64,000 nt of DNA from Caulobacter sp031457805 (GTDB lineage Bacteria > Pseudomonadota > Alphaproteobacteria > Caulobacterales > Caulobacteraceae): assembly GCF_031457805.1 (NCBI RefSeq), contig NZ_JAVDXI010000001.1, positions 248,001 through 312,000 on the forward strand, given 5' to 3'. How positions within the stretch are numbered: the first letter of the stretch is position 1; every line of letters begins with the position of its first letter. The translations under genes were made by a program, and so were the position numbers. Below are positions 1 to 8,777 of this stretch, piece after piece. The notes under the pieces were generated by a model. That model worked only from the letters and a program-made list of their open reading frames with translations. It did not search any database and was not told the origin of the DNA.

Positions 1-97
1 TGTCGACGAGGAGGGCGAAGGTGGCGGACTGTTCGGCCTGGTCCTTGGGGCTAAGGTCGTAGGCTGAGGCGGGAGCGGGTTGCACGTTGGCGGTCAT
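1..97 (-). CDS. ilvH: Acetolactate synthase small subunit, N-terminal fragment (runs off the window)
   Basis: Only the first 32 codons are inside the window. The ATG at 97-95 opens a frame reading through an Ala/Pro-rich start into SATFALLVD, the beginning of the first beta strand of the ACT domain in IlvH/IlvN regulatory subunits. The small subunit binds valine and controls the catalytic IlvB subunit in branched-chain amino acid synthesis. Its ATG overlaps the TGA of the upstream GIY-YIG gene (ATGA at 97-94), so translation is probably coupled. The call rests on a short fragment plus its position downstream of ilvB. Confidence 0.8.
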   Translation of the reverse strand, partial: MTANVQPAPASAYDLSPKDQAEQSATFALLVD

Positions 98-438
98 TCG
101 TGAGCTCTGACTTCTGTTTCGTTCAATGGTTTAGGCTTTCCGCCTCGGCGACGGGACAATGACGGGAGTTTGTCCCACTCACCACGCATCATCGCTTCCT
201 TCTTGGCGCGAGACCAACCTTTGATACGGCGTTCCGCCGCGATCGCGTCAGTGATGAACTGGAACGCTTCGCACCAGACCAACTCCACCGGTAATCGGTC
301 GGCCGTATATGCGCCTCCATGGCCTTCCTGATGCTGCGAGACGCGGGTTTCGACCTCAGCCCCTCGGTGGGAGCCCACGTAGTAGGAGCCATCACGGCAC
401 CTCAGTACGTAAACCCATGCGCTTTGGAGATCGTACAT
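94..438 (-). CDS. GIY-YIG nuclease superfamily protein (UPF0213/YhbQ type)
   Basis: This 114-residue protein has the compact single-domain GIY-YIG fold: VYVL and YYVGSH near residues 9-24 correspond to the GIY and YIG strands, an Arg follows in ETRVSQHQEG, and AAERRIKGWSR near residues 68-78 carries the metal-binding Glu. Relatives are small stand-alone nuclease-like proteins, mostly of unknown role. It lies between ilvB and ilvH on the same strand, and its stop overlaps the ilvH start by 4 bases, so it is co-transcribed with an amino-acid operon it has no obvious link to. The bases just before its ATG belong to a long inverted repeat, which suggests the gene and repeat arrived together. Family call firm, function unknown. 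Confidence 0.85.
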   Translation of the reverse strand: MYDLQSAWVYVLRCRDGSYYVGSHRGAEVETRVSQHQEGHGGAYTADRLPVELVWCEAFQFITDAIAAERRIKGWSRAKKEAMMRGEWDKLPSLSRRRGGKPKPLNETEVRAHE

Positions 439-442
439 CGGC

Positions 443-578
443 CCTGCGTCCTTCGAGGCCCGCTGCGCGGGCGCCTCAGGATGAGGAAGACTTTGCGAGG
501 TGAAAGCGGAAAAACGGGGCTTCTACTGAATACCTCATCCTGAGGCGCCCTCCGCAGGAGGGCCTCGAAGGACGCAGG
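443..578. repeat. Palindromic intergenic repeat with 44-46 bp arms
   Basis: Arm 443-486 and arm 533-578 are near-perfect reverse complements (CCTGCGTCCTTCGAGG ... CTCAGGATGAGG against its mirror), separated by about 46 bases. They fill nearly the whole gap between ilvB and the GIY-YIG gene. The sequence resembles the dispersed CTTCGAGG/CCTCATCCTGAGG palindromes common in Caulobacterales genomes. As RNA it would fold into a very long stem, which could reduce readthrough from ilvB or protect the mRNA 3' end. Confidence 0.85.
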
Positions 579-583
579 ACCGA

Positions 584-2389
<1,806 letters not shown>

Positions 2390-2430
2390 GGGACGATCCG
2401 GGGGAGAGAGGCGAAGAGAGGGGGCGGAAA

Positions 2431-2455
2431 AGAAAAAAGGTCCCGAAGGACCTTT
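2431..2455 (-). terminator. Attenuator-type intrinsic terminator in the ilvB leader
   Basis: On the minus strand AAAGGTCC-TTCG-GGACCTTT is followed by a T-rich tract. It is a compact UUCG-loop hairpin 42 bases upstream of the ilvB start. It lies inside the leader, not after a gene, and follows a short Ile-Val-Leu coding peptide, the usual arrangement of a transcription attenuator. Attenuation of ilvBN has been described for C. crescentus as far as I recall; here the call rests on the sequence. Confidence 0.85.
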
Positions 2456-2489
2456 GCGCGCGCGACCGAGCTACGACGTGACTTCGAGG

Positions 2490-2525
2490 TCACCCCGCGA
2501 ACGGCCGCTCCATAAGTACGATCAT
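2490..2525 (-). CDS. Putative ilv leader peptide (11 aa)
   Basis: ATG at 2525-2523 opens MIVLMERPFAG and a TGA at 2492-2490. The second to fourth codons are ATC GTA CTT, that is Ile-Val-Leu, the three end products of the pathway, and GTA and CTT are rare in a genome this GC-rich. The terminator hairpin begins about 35 bases downstream. A ribosome stalling on these codons would be expected to change folding of the leader RNA. No clear Shine-Dalgarno precedes the ATG, so the transcript could be leaderless or initiation weak. The frame is also open further upstream, so the true start is uncertain. Confidence 0.65.
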   Translation of the reverse strand: MIVLMERPFAG

Positions 2526-2734
2526 GGTTTTGCGCACGAGTCTTGCTCCAAAGCTACGGAACGGGTGATGACATGCGCGTGTAAACGCGTCAAGGCGCGT
2601 TTCGCCGCAAGGTTCTGCCTTTTGGGGCGGTGTCGCCTTACCGGTGTCGCCGGTCTGAGGGGCAAGTTTCACCCGCCAGGGCCGCTGTTGCGAAATACAG
2701 CGACGCGAGGCTCATCGCCGCCGCGATTTTCTCG

Positions 2735-3214
2735 CTAGCGGGGCGGGGTGGTCAGCGCTTGAAGCAGCAGCTTCAGGGCCGTGTCGCGGAAGGTTTCCAT
2801 GTTCGCGACGCGATCGCCATGGCCCGTCTCGATCACCAGGCTCAGCGAAACGGGACCGGACACCGCTACGCAGCAGTGCCCGGCGGCGTCGCCATAGGCG
2901 TTGCCTGACGGACCGGTGGCGCCGGTTTCCGCAAGGCCCCAGGTCGAAGCCATGCGTTCGCGAACGGTGCGCGCCATGAACTGGGCGTAGGGCTCGCTGG
3001 CCGAACGCATGTCGCCCATCTCTTCCTTGCTCACGCCCATCAGAGCGGCGCGCGCCTTGGGCGTGTAGACGATCGCCCCGCCGCGATAATAGGCCGAGGC
3101 CCCCTCGACGCTCAGCAGGGCGGCGGAGACCAGGCCGCCGGTGGAGGACTCCGACACGGCGATGGTCTCGCCTCGCGTCTTCAGCAGGGCGGCGATCTCT
3201 TCGATCAGACTCAC
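2735..3214 (-). CDS. pncC: CinA C-terminal domain family, nicotinamide-nucleotide amidase
   Basis: This 159-residue protein is the stand-alone amidase form of CinA. It would deamidate NMN to nicotinate mononucleotide for NAD salvage. The family core is visible as VSESSTGGLVSAALL near residues 17-31 (usually AESCTGG, here Ser in place of Cys) and ETGATGPSGNAYGD further on. I chose the GTG at 3214-3212 because it overlaps the miaA stop (GTGA) and begins exactly at the domain. The open frame continues upstream inside miaA but has no family similarity there. Probably translationally coupled to miaA. Confidence 0.85.
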   Translation of the reverse strand: MSLIEEIAALLKTRGETIAVSESSTGGLVSAALLSVEGASAYYRGGAIVYTPKARAALMGVSKEEMGDMRSASEPYAQFMARTVRERMASTWGLAETGATGPSGNAYGDAAGHCCVAVSGPVSLSLVIETGHGDRVANMETFRDTALKLLLQALTTPPR

Positions 3215-4101
3215 GGTACGACCCTCTCCCAATCCGGCGTCTGGTTGCGGAACCAGGTCAATTGCCGCTTGGCGTAGCGTCGGGTTTCCTGGCGCGCGGC
3301 GTCCAGGGCCTGGTCGAGCGTTGTTTCCCCGCGAAGGTGCGCGGCGAACTCGCGATAGCCGACCGCCTTCAGGGCGGGCAGCGCGGGATCCAGGTTCCGG
3401 GCTTCCACGGCGCGAACCTCGTCCAAGGCGCCTTGCTCGACCATGATCGCCAACCGCGCGTCGCAACGCGCATAGAGCTCGGCCCGTGGCGGGTCCAGGA
3501 CGAGACCCTTCCAGGACCCAGGGGCGAGGGCGGGCTTGGTGTCGGTCTGCCAAGCGGTGAGAGACTTGCCCGTGGCGATGGCGACGGCGTGAGCCCGGAC
3601 CAGACGCTGGCGGTCGCCCGTTTCGATCCGCGCTTCGGCCTCAGGGTCGAGCGGTTTCAGGATCTCGCGGAACTCGGCCTCACCCCGCGCCGCGTACAAC
3701 AGGCTGGAAATCTCGCGTTGGGTCTCAGGCACCGGCGGCACGTCGGCGAGGCCGTGGGTCAGGGCGCGGAAATAGAGCCCGGTGCCGCCGACCACGATCG
3801 CCGGCTTGCCGCGGGCCTCGATCTCGGCGAGCGCCTGGGTCGCCGCCTCCAGCCAGCGTCCGACCGACCAGCCGATGGCCGGGTCGACGACCTGAAACAG
3901 GTGGTGCGGCGCCCGCGCGGTCTCCTCGGGTGACGGACCAGCCGTCAGGACACGAAGGCCCGCATAGATCTGCATGGAGTCGGCGTTGACGATCTCGCCG
4001 TCGATCCGCTCGGCCAAATCCAGGGCGTAGGCGGACTTGCCGCTTGCGGTCGGGCCCGCGATCAGCCAGATGCGGGGCGCGATGTCCGAACTCTCCACCA
4101 T
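3211..4101 (-). CDS. miaA: tRNA dimethylallyltransferase
   Basis: MiaA transfers a dimethylallyl group to the N6 of A37 in tRNAs that read codons starting with U. The protein (296 aa from the chosen start) has the P-loop GPTASGKS near residue 15, the DSMQIY motif, and the family C-terminal QLTWFRNQ segment. The ATG at 4101 has GAGGA eight bases upstream; a GTG at 4116 would add five residues. Either way its first codons lie inside serB on the other strand, so the two genes overlap head to head by at least 20 bp and each promoter must lie within the other gene. Length is normal for the family. Confidence 0.95.
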   Translation of the reverse strand: MVESSDIAPRIWLIAGPTASGKSAYALDLAERIDGEIVNADSMQIYAGLRVLTAGPSPEETARAPHHLFQVVDPAIGWSVGRWLEAATQALAEIEARGKPAIVVGGTGLYFRALTHGLADVPPVPETQREISSLLYAARGEAEFREILKPLDPEAEARIETGDRQRLVRAHAVAIATGKSLTAWQTDTKPALAPGSWKGLVLDPPRAELYARCDARLAIMVEQGALDEVRAVEARNLDPALPALKAVGYREFAAHLRGETTLDQALDAARQETRRYAKRQLTWFRNQTPDWERVVP

Positions 4102-4960
4102 TCCGACCGTCCTCACCGTCGTGGGGGCAAACCCCGACGCCTACGCACAAGCCGTTTCGCGCGTCGAAGCGGCCGTGTCCAGCCGCCGCGAAGGCCTGGG
4201 GCCGCTGGCCGCAGACTTCTTTGTCGACGGCGGCCATGCGGAGGCCGTCAATACGGCGTTGGCGGATCTGGCCGTAGACTTCGCGATCCAGCCCGCCGCG
4301 AACCGCCGCAAGGGCCTGCTGATCGCGGACATGGACTCCACGATCATCAACGTCGAGTGCTTGGACGAACTGGCCGACTTCGCAGGCGTCAAGGCGCAGG
4401 TCTCGGAGATCACCGAGCGCGCCATGCGCGGCGAACTGGCCTTCGAGGGCGCGCTTCGCGAGCGTGTCGGCATGCTGAAGGGCCTGGGCGTCGCCGCACT
4501 GCAGGCCTGCTATGACGAGCGGGTGAAGCTCAATCCCGGCGCCGAGACGCTGGTCCGTACCATGGCCAAGCACGGCGCCCGCTGCGCGCTGGTCTCGGGT
4601 GGCTTCACCTTCTTCACCAGCCGCGTCGCCGAAGCGGCGGGCTTCCACCTGAACCGCGCCAACACCCTGATCGAACTGGATGGCGTCCTGACCGGCGCCG
4701 TTGGCGATCCGATCCTGGGCAAGGAGGCCAAGCTGGCCGCGTTGCGCGAAGAGACTGCAGTCCTTGGCCTGACGCCCGCCGACGCCCTGGCGGTCGGGGA
4801 TGGGGCCAACGATCTGGCGATGATCGAGGCGGCCGGTCTGGGCGTGGCCTACCGGGCCAAACCGATCGTGGCGGCGCAGGCCGACGCCAAGGTCGATCAC
4901 ACCGACCTAACCACCTTGCTCTACTTCCAGGGCTACAAGGCCGAGGAGTTCCACGCGTGA
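4082..4960 (+). CDS. serB: Phosphoserine phosphatase
   Basis: SerB removes phosphate from L-phosphoserine in the last step of serine synthesis. The 292-residue protein is a HAD hydrolase with the nucleophile motif DMDST at residues 83-87, VSGGFTFF as motif II, and GDGANDLAMI as motif IV. An N-terminal region of about 75 residues precedes the catalytic domain, as in other SerB proteins. The ATG at 4082 is preferred; an upstream ATG at 4070 would add four residues. Its 5' end overlaps miaA on the other strand, and its stop overlaps the next start (GTGA at 4957-4960). Confidence 0.96.
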   Translation: MSELSTIPTVLTVVGANPDAYAQAVSRVEAAVSSRREGLGPLAADFFVDGGHAEAVNTALADLAVDFAIQPAANRRKGLLIADMDSTIINVECLDELADFAGVKAQVSEITERAMRGELAFEGALRERVGMLKGLGVAALQACYDERVKLNPGAETLVRTMAKHGARCALVSGGFTFFTSRVAEAAGFHLNRANTLIELDGVLTGAVGDPILGKEAKLAALREETAVLGLTPADALAVGDGANDLAMIEAAGLGVAYRAKPIVAAQADAKVDHTDLTTLLYFQGYKAEEFHA

Positions 4961-5622
4961 GTTTTCCCCGCCGCGTCGAGGGCGTCGTCTTCGACATGGA
5001 TGGTCTGCTGCTGGACACCGAAATCGTCTATCGCGCGGCCATGATTGAAGCCGGGCAGGTGTTCGGCGTCGGCTTCACCGGCGAGATCTACGCGGCGATG
5101 GTGGGCAAGACCACGCCCGAATGCGGCGTCATGCTGCGCGAGTTGTTCGGCGAGACCTTCCCGGTTCAAAGCTATTTCGAGCGGGTCTGGGCCGATGTCG
5201 AGGACCTGCTGGAGGCCGAGACCCGGCTCAAGGCCGGCGTGATCGAGATTCTCGACTTCCTGGATGACCTGGGCCTGCCGCGGGGCATCGCGACCTCAAA
5301 CGGCAAGCCGGCGTTGGAACGTTATCTGGGGCGCTTTGAACTGTTGCCGCGCTTCAACGCCGTGGTCGCGCACCATGATGTGGTGCGCCACAAGCCCCAT
5401 CCCGATCCGTATCTCGAGGCCGCCCGTCGCATCGGCGTCGATCCGGCCGCGTGCCTGGCGCTTGAGGACTCCCACCCTGGCGTCCGCGCCGCCCACGCGG
5501 CCGGCATGATGACGGTGATGGTGCCCGACATCCTCGATCCGAACGAGGAGATGCATGACAAGTGCGTCCACATCGCCGACAGCCTGCACCACGTGCTGGA
5601 TCTGCTGAAGGCGTCGGCCTGA
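4957..5622 (+). CDS. HAD-family hydrolase (beta-phosphoglucomutase/phosphatase subfamily)
   Basis: This 221-residue protein starts with GTG overlapping the serB stop and has the HAD signature FDMDGLLLDT at residues 12-21 with nucleophile Asp13 and acid/base Asp15. Motif II is TSNGKPALE and motif III/IV is the Lys in RHKPHPDPYL followed by LEDSHPGV. A helical cap sits between motif I and II. This is the YcjU/GPH-like branch, whose substrates are small sugar phosphates or 2-phosphoglycolate; the exact substrate cannot be read from sequence. Coupled translation with serB suggests a shared transcript. Confidence 0.9.
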   Translation: MSFPRRVEGVVFDMDGLLLDTEIVYRAAMIEAGQVFGVGFTGEIYAAMVGKTTPECGVMLRELFGETFPVQSYFERVWADVEDLLEAETRLKAGVIEILDFLDDLGLPRGIATSNGKPALERYLGRFELLPRFNAVVAHHDVVRHKPHPDPYLEAARRIGVDPAACLALEDSHPGVRAAHAAGMMTVMVPDILDPNEEMHDKCVHIADSLHHVLDLLKASA

Positions 5623-5628
5623 CCGAGG

Positions 5629-7965
5629 TCAGGCGCTAAGCCGGCTCTCGGTCTCGACCGGCAGGTCGATCGCCCACGCGTCGAGGAACTCGATCAGCTT
5701 GTCGACGGCCAACGGTTTGGCGACATGGTAGCCTTGGGCGAGGTCGCAGCCCATCAACTGCAAGGCGGCGATCACTTCGCGGGTCTCGACGCCTTCGGCC
5801 GTGACCTTCATGCCCAGGCTATGCGCCAGGTCGACTGTGGATTTCACCAGCAGCGCGTCCGTGCCGCCGGACGCCAGAGCCGTCACGAACATCTTGTCGA
5901 TCTTCAATTCGTCGGCGCGGATTTGCTTGAGATAGGCAAGGGACGAGAGGCCGGAGCCATAGTCGTCGATCGACACGCGGATATTGGCTTCGGCCAGACG
6001 CGCCAGCACCGCCAGCGCAATGTCGGGATTGCCGATGACGGCGGTCTCGGTGATCTCGAAGCAGATGTTCGCCCCGGTGGCCATGACCTGAGCGATGGCG
6101 TGCTCGGCGAAGCCTTGGTCGTCAATGAGGCGGCCCGAAACGTTGACCGACATCAGCACCTCATGACCGGCCGCGCGCAGACGCGCCTGATCCTCGATGG
6201 CCTGGGTCAGCACATAGTCTGTCAGGGCGCGAATATGGCCGGTTTCCTCGGCCATGCCGACGAAGAGGTCGGGGCGGAGGAAGCCGCGTGTCGGATGGTT
6301 CCAGCGGACCAGCGCTTCGACGCCCGTGATCTGGCCGGAGCGCAGATCCAGTTTGGGCTGGTGGGCCAGGAAGAGGTCGCCGTCGCGAACAGCGTCCAGC
6401 ATCTCGCTCATCAGGGACAGATTCGACGCCGGGTCGCCGTAGGCGATGGGGTCGAAGGCCATCAGCTTGCGATGGGCTGCGCGCGCCTGATCCAGACCGA
6501 TCAGGGCGTGTTCAATCAGGCGCGCCGCGTCGACATCGCCCTTCGCCGCAGACGCCAAGCCCAGGGTGATATGCACATCGACTGGCTCGCCGCCGATCCG
6601 CAGCGGCGCTTCGAGATCGGGAAGCAGGGCTTCAGCACGCGCGAGCGCATCCTCGATGTCGCTCGCGGTCGAGATGACGCAGAGGATCGAGGTCGTCAGG
6701 CGTCCGACGATCAGGCCCGGGACGGTATCTGCGATACGCTGGCCGAGCTTGGCGACCAGCTCGGTCGCCAGCTCGTAGCCAATCGCCGCCCGGACCTGGG
6801 GGAAGCGATCAAAGCCGATCGTTCCGATGACGACTTGCTCGTTGACCGATAGGCCGGTGAGGCGATCGTGGATGGCGCGTTCAAGCGCGCGCCGGTTCGG
6901 CAGGCCGGTCTCGGCGTCGTGAAGGGCCTGATGGATCATCTCCGCCTCGCGATCGCGGATCTCCTCGGCCATCAGGTTGAAGCTTTCGGCAAGCCGGCCA
7001 ATCTCGTCGCGGGTCGTGACCTCGACGGAGACCTCTTCGCCGCGTTGAAGACGGCGGGCGGCCTCGTCCAGCGCGGTGATCGGTTTGGCCAGGCCCCGGG
7101 ACAGCGCCCAGCTTGCGGCGACGACGAGGGCGGCGCCGATAAGGCCTGCGACGATCACGGCCGCCATCAGGGGGCGATAGGGCGCCAGGGCTTGCGCCAT
7201 GGGGTAGCGCAGCACGAGCGCCGCCCCGCGCGTCTGATCAAGGGCGCGGATCGGCTGCACCAAGACCAGGCTATCGCCATCGGCCCGCAGCCTGACGGGC
7301 GCGCGGGATTTGTCCTGCATCGCCTTTGCGACGAAGGCGGCCAGGGCGCTAGCGGCCGGTGTTTGGTCGGCGGAAACCCAGGCTTGGTTGCGCTGCGTGA
7401 ACACCTGAGCGTCCAGGCCGATCGCCGACAGCTTTTCCAGCGCCTTCATCTCGCGCTCATCCAGCTTGGCGGCGAAGACGACCCAGCCTGTCAGGGTCGG
7501 TGACAGGATCGGCGCGGAAATCAGTTGATGGGGCTGGCCGTCGATGGCGAACACGCCCTGTGCGCCATCCTCGGCGTCCAGCGCAGTCCACAGGGTCTCC
7601 AGATCCAGGCGGCCGGGATCGAGGCCCACAACTTCGCCATCCACGCCTATCGTGAAGGCGAGGTCCAGGCCGAGCCGCTGCCGCAGGTTGGTGACGGCCG
7701 ACTCCACGGTGGCGCGATCATGCGTGGCGACGGCGGCGCGGAAGCCGAAGTCCCGAGATAGCAGTTCGGCCCCGTCTTGCAGGCGCTGCGTGCGCAGGGC
7801 CCAGATGCGGTCGAAGACCGTCCCGGTGGCCGCAAGCTCCTGGCGAACGGCGCGTTGGGCGTTGCTGGCGATCGCTACATAGACCGTCACCGCAACCACG
7901 CTCAGGGCCAGGGCGAAGAGTCCTGCGTAGAGGACGGTCAGCTTGGTCTGGAGGCGCTTGAACAT
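5629..7965 (-). CDS. Membrane-bound GGDEF/EAL protein, probable c-di-GMP phosphodiesterase with periplasmic sensor
   Basis: This 778-residue protein has a membrane segment at about 8-33, a large periplasmic sensor region of about 230 residues, a second membrane segment near 267-290, a HAMP linker, a GGDEF-like domain (about 350-500) and an EAL domain (about 520-770). EAL residues look intact: GVEALVRWNHP, IDDYGSGLSSLAYL and TAEGVET. The GGDEF active-site motif is lost; the matching place reads GRLTTSILCVI. It should therefore degrade c-di-GMP in response to a periplasmic cue, with the GGDEF domain at most regulatory. The stop is 7 bases after the HAD gene's stop on the other strand. The cupredoxin gene lies 7 bases upstream on the same strand. 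Confidence 0.92.
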   Translation of the reverse strand: MFKRLQTKLTVLYAGLFALALSVVAVTVYVAIASNAQRAVRQELAATGTVFDRIWALRTQRLQDGAELLSRDFGFRAAVATHDRATVESAVTNLRQRLGLDLAFTIGVDGEVVGLDPGRLDLETLWTALDAEDGAQGVFAIDGQPHQLISAPILSPTLTGWVVFAAKLDEREMKALEKLSAIGLDAQVFTQRNQAWVSADQTPAASALAAFVAKAMQDKSRAPVRLRADGDSLVLVQPIRALDQTRGAALVLRYPMAQALAPYRPLMAAVIVAGLIGAALVVAASWALSRGLAKPITALDEAARRLQRGEEVSVEVTTRDEIGRLAESFNLMAEEIRDREAEMIHQALHDAETGLPNRRALERAIHDRLTGLSVNEQVVIGTIGFDRFPQVRAAIGYELATELVAKLGQRIADTVPGLIVGRLTTSILCVISTASDIEDALARAEALLPDLEAPLRIGGEPVDVHITLGLASAAKGDVDAARLIEHALIGLDQARAAHRKLMAFDPIAYGDPASNLSLMSEMLDAVRDGDLFLAHQPKLDLRSGQITGVEALVRWNHPTRGFLRPDLFVGMAEETGHIRALTDYVLTQAIEDQARLRAAGHEVLMSVNVSGRLIDDQGFAEHAIAQVMATGANICFEITETAVIGNPDIALAVLARLAEANIRVSIDDYGSGLSSLAYLKQIRADELKIDKMFVTALASGGTDALLVKSTVDLAHSLGMKVTAEGVETREVIAALQLMGCDLAQGYHVAKPLAVDKLIEFLDAWAIDLPVETESRLSA

Positions 7966-7972
7966 CGCCGGT

Positions 7973-8593
7973 CTAGTGGTGGCCTGAGGGCTGGCGCAGT
8001 TCGACGGTCACGGCTTCGCGTGCGGCGCCTGCGCCGACGCTGGTGATCGCCAGGGCCTTCTCGTTCTTCATCCCGCGCAGATAGGGGTGCCAGACCTTGG
8101 CCGTAATCGCACCGGCCGGCACGTCGCGGACCGTCACCACCCCGTTTGCATCGGTCTTGGCGGCGTAGGCCGTGTCGACGACGCGGATGAAGCTGACCAT
8201 CTTGTCGTGGATGTTGCAGCCGATGGCCACGACGCCCGGCGCGTTCATCTTCGCCGTGCGGTTCTCTTCGTGGCCGTACAGCTTGATCTCGAACTTGTTG
8301 CCCGGCGAGAATGAATAGACGTGGTGCCGGACCTTATCGAGGTTCGGAAACTGTACGTCCGCGCCGACGGGGACCACCAGCATGAGCGGGTTGAACTGGA
8401 TATTCTGCTGCGCGACCCGATAGGCCCAGGGGAACTTGATTGGGCCCTTGGTGGGCTGGCCGTTCGGATAGACCATGACCACGGCGTCCTGGACAGGCTT
8501 TCCGTCGGCGCCGCGCACCGAGACCGTGAGGTCGCCGGCATGAGCGTACCCAGCGACGGACAGAGCGATGAGGAATGTCGCCAAGCGCTTCAT
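7973..8593 (-). CDS. Secreted cupredoxin-like (methylamine-utilization/plastocyanin-like) protein
   Basis: This 206-residue protein has an N-terminal signal peptide (MKRLATFLIALSVAGYAHA, cleavage after AHA). A cupredoxin-like domain follows, with the pattern expected for a type 1 copper site: His in VRHHVYSFSP, then Cys in AIGCNIHDKM with a nearby His and Met. A C-terminal beta domain (about 140-200, DANGVVTVRDVP) resembles carboxypeptidase-regulatory-like folds. It precedes the GGDEF/EAL gene by 7 bases and is likely co-transcribed. I infer a periplasmic copper protein acting with or on the c-di-GMP sensor; electron transfer is possible but unproven. Confidence 0.82.
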   Translation of the reverse strand: MKRLATFLIALSVAGYAHAGDLTVSVRGADGKPVQDAVVMVYPNGQPTKGPIKFPWAYRVAQQNIQFNPLMLVVPVGADVQFPNLDKVRHHVYSFSPGNKFEIKLYGHEENRTAKMNAPGVVAIGCNIHDKMVSFIRVVDTAYAAKTDANGVVTVRDVPAGAITAKVWHPYLRGMKNEKALAITSVGAGAAREAVTVELRQPSGHH

Positions 8594-8669
8594 GCGTGGA
8601 GCTATAGCGAAGCGCCCATGAAATCGCCGTTAACGCAGGCTTCCTCGAATGTTCAAGCCCGCCAGAAAG

Positions 8670-8683
8670 TTGATGCAGATCAT
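8670..8683. promoter_or_regulatory. FNR/FixK-like palindrome in the divergent gap
   Basis: TTGATGCAGATCAT matches the FNR/FixK pattern TTGAT-N4-ATCAA at nine of ten positions. It lies 76 bases from the cupredoxin start and 94 bases from the DUF3034 start, between two divergent units that encode heme and copper proteins, where an oxygen- or redox-responsive regulator would make sense. A single site of this length can occur by chance. Confidence 0.4.
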
Positions 8684-8777
8684 CTTTTCGGAAACCATCT
8701 GTAAAAACTTTGGATAACAAGGTCTGAACGTCCGATGCGGGACGTGGGACTCGCGATCGGCTCTCTTGGAGGGGGCT

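Noticed and set aside
2588..2593. TTGACG as the -35 box of the ilvB promoter
   Set aside because: I could not find a matching -10 element at a usual distance, so the promoter is left unplaced.
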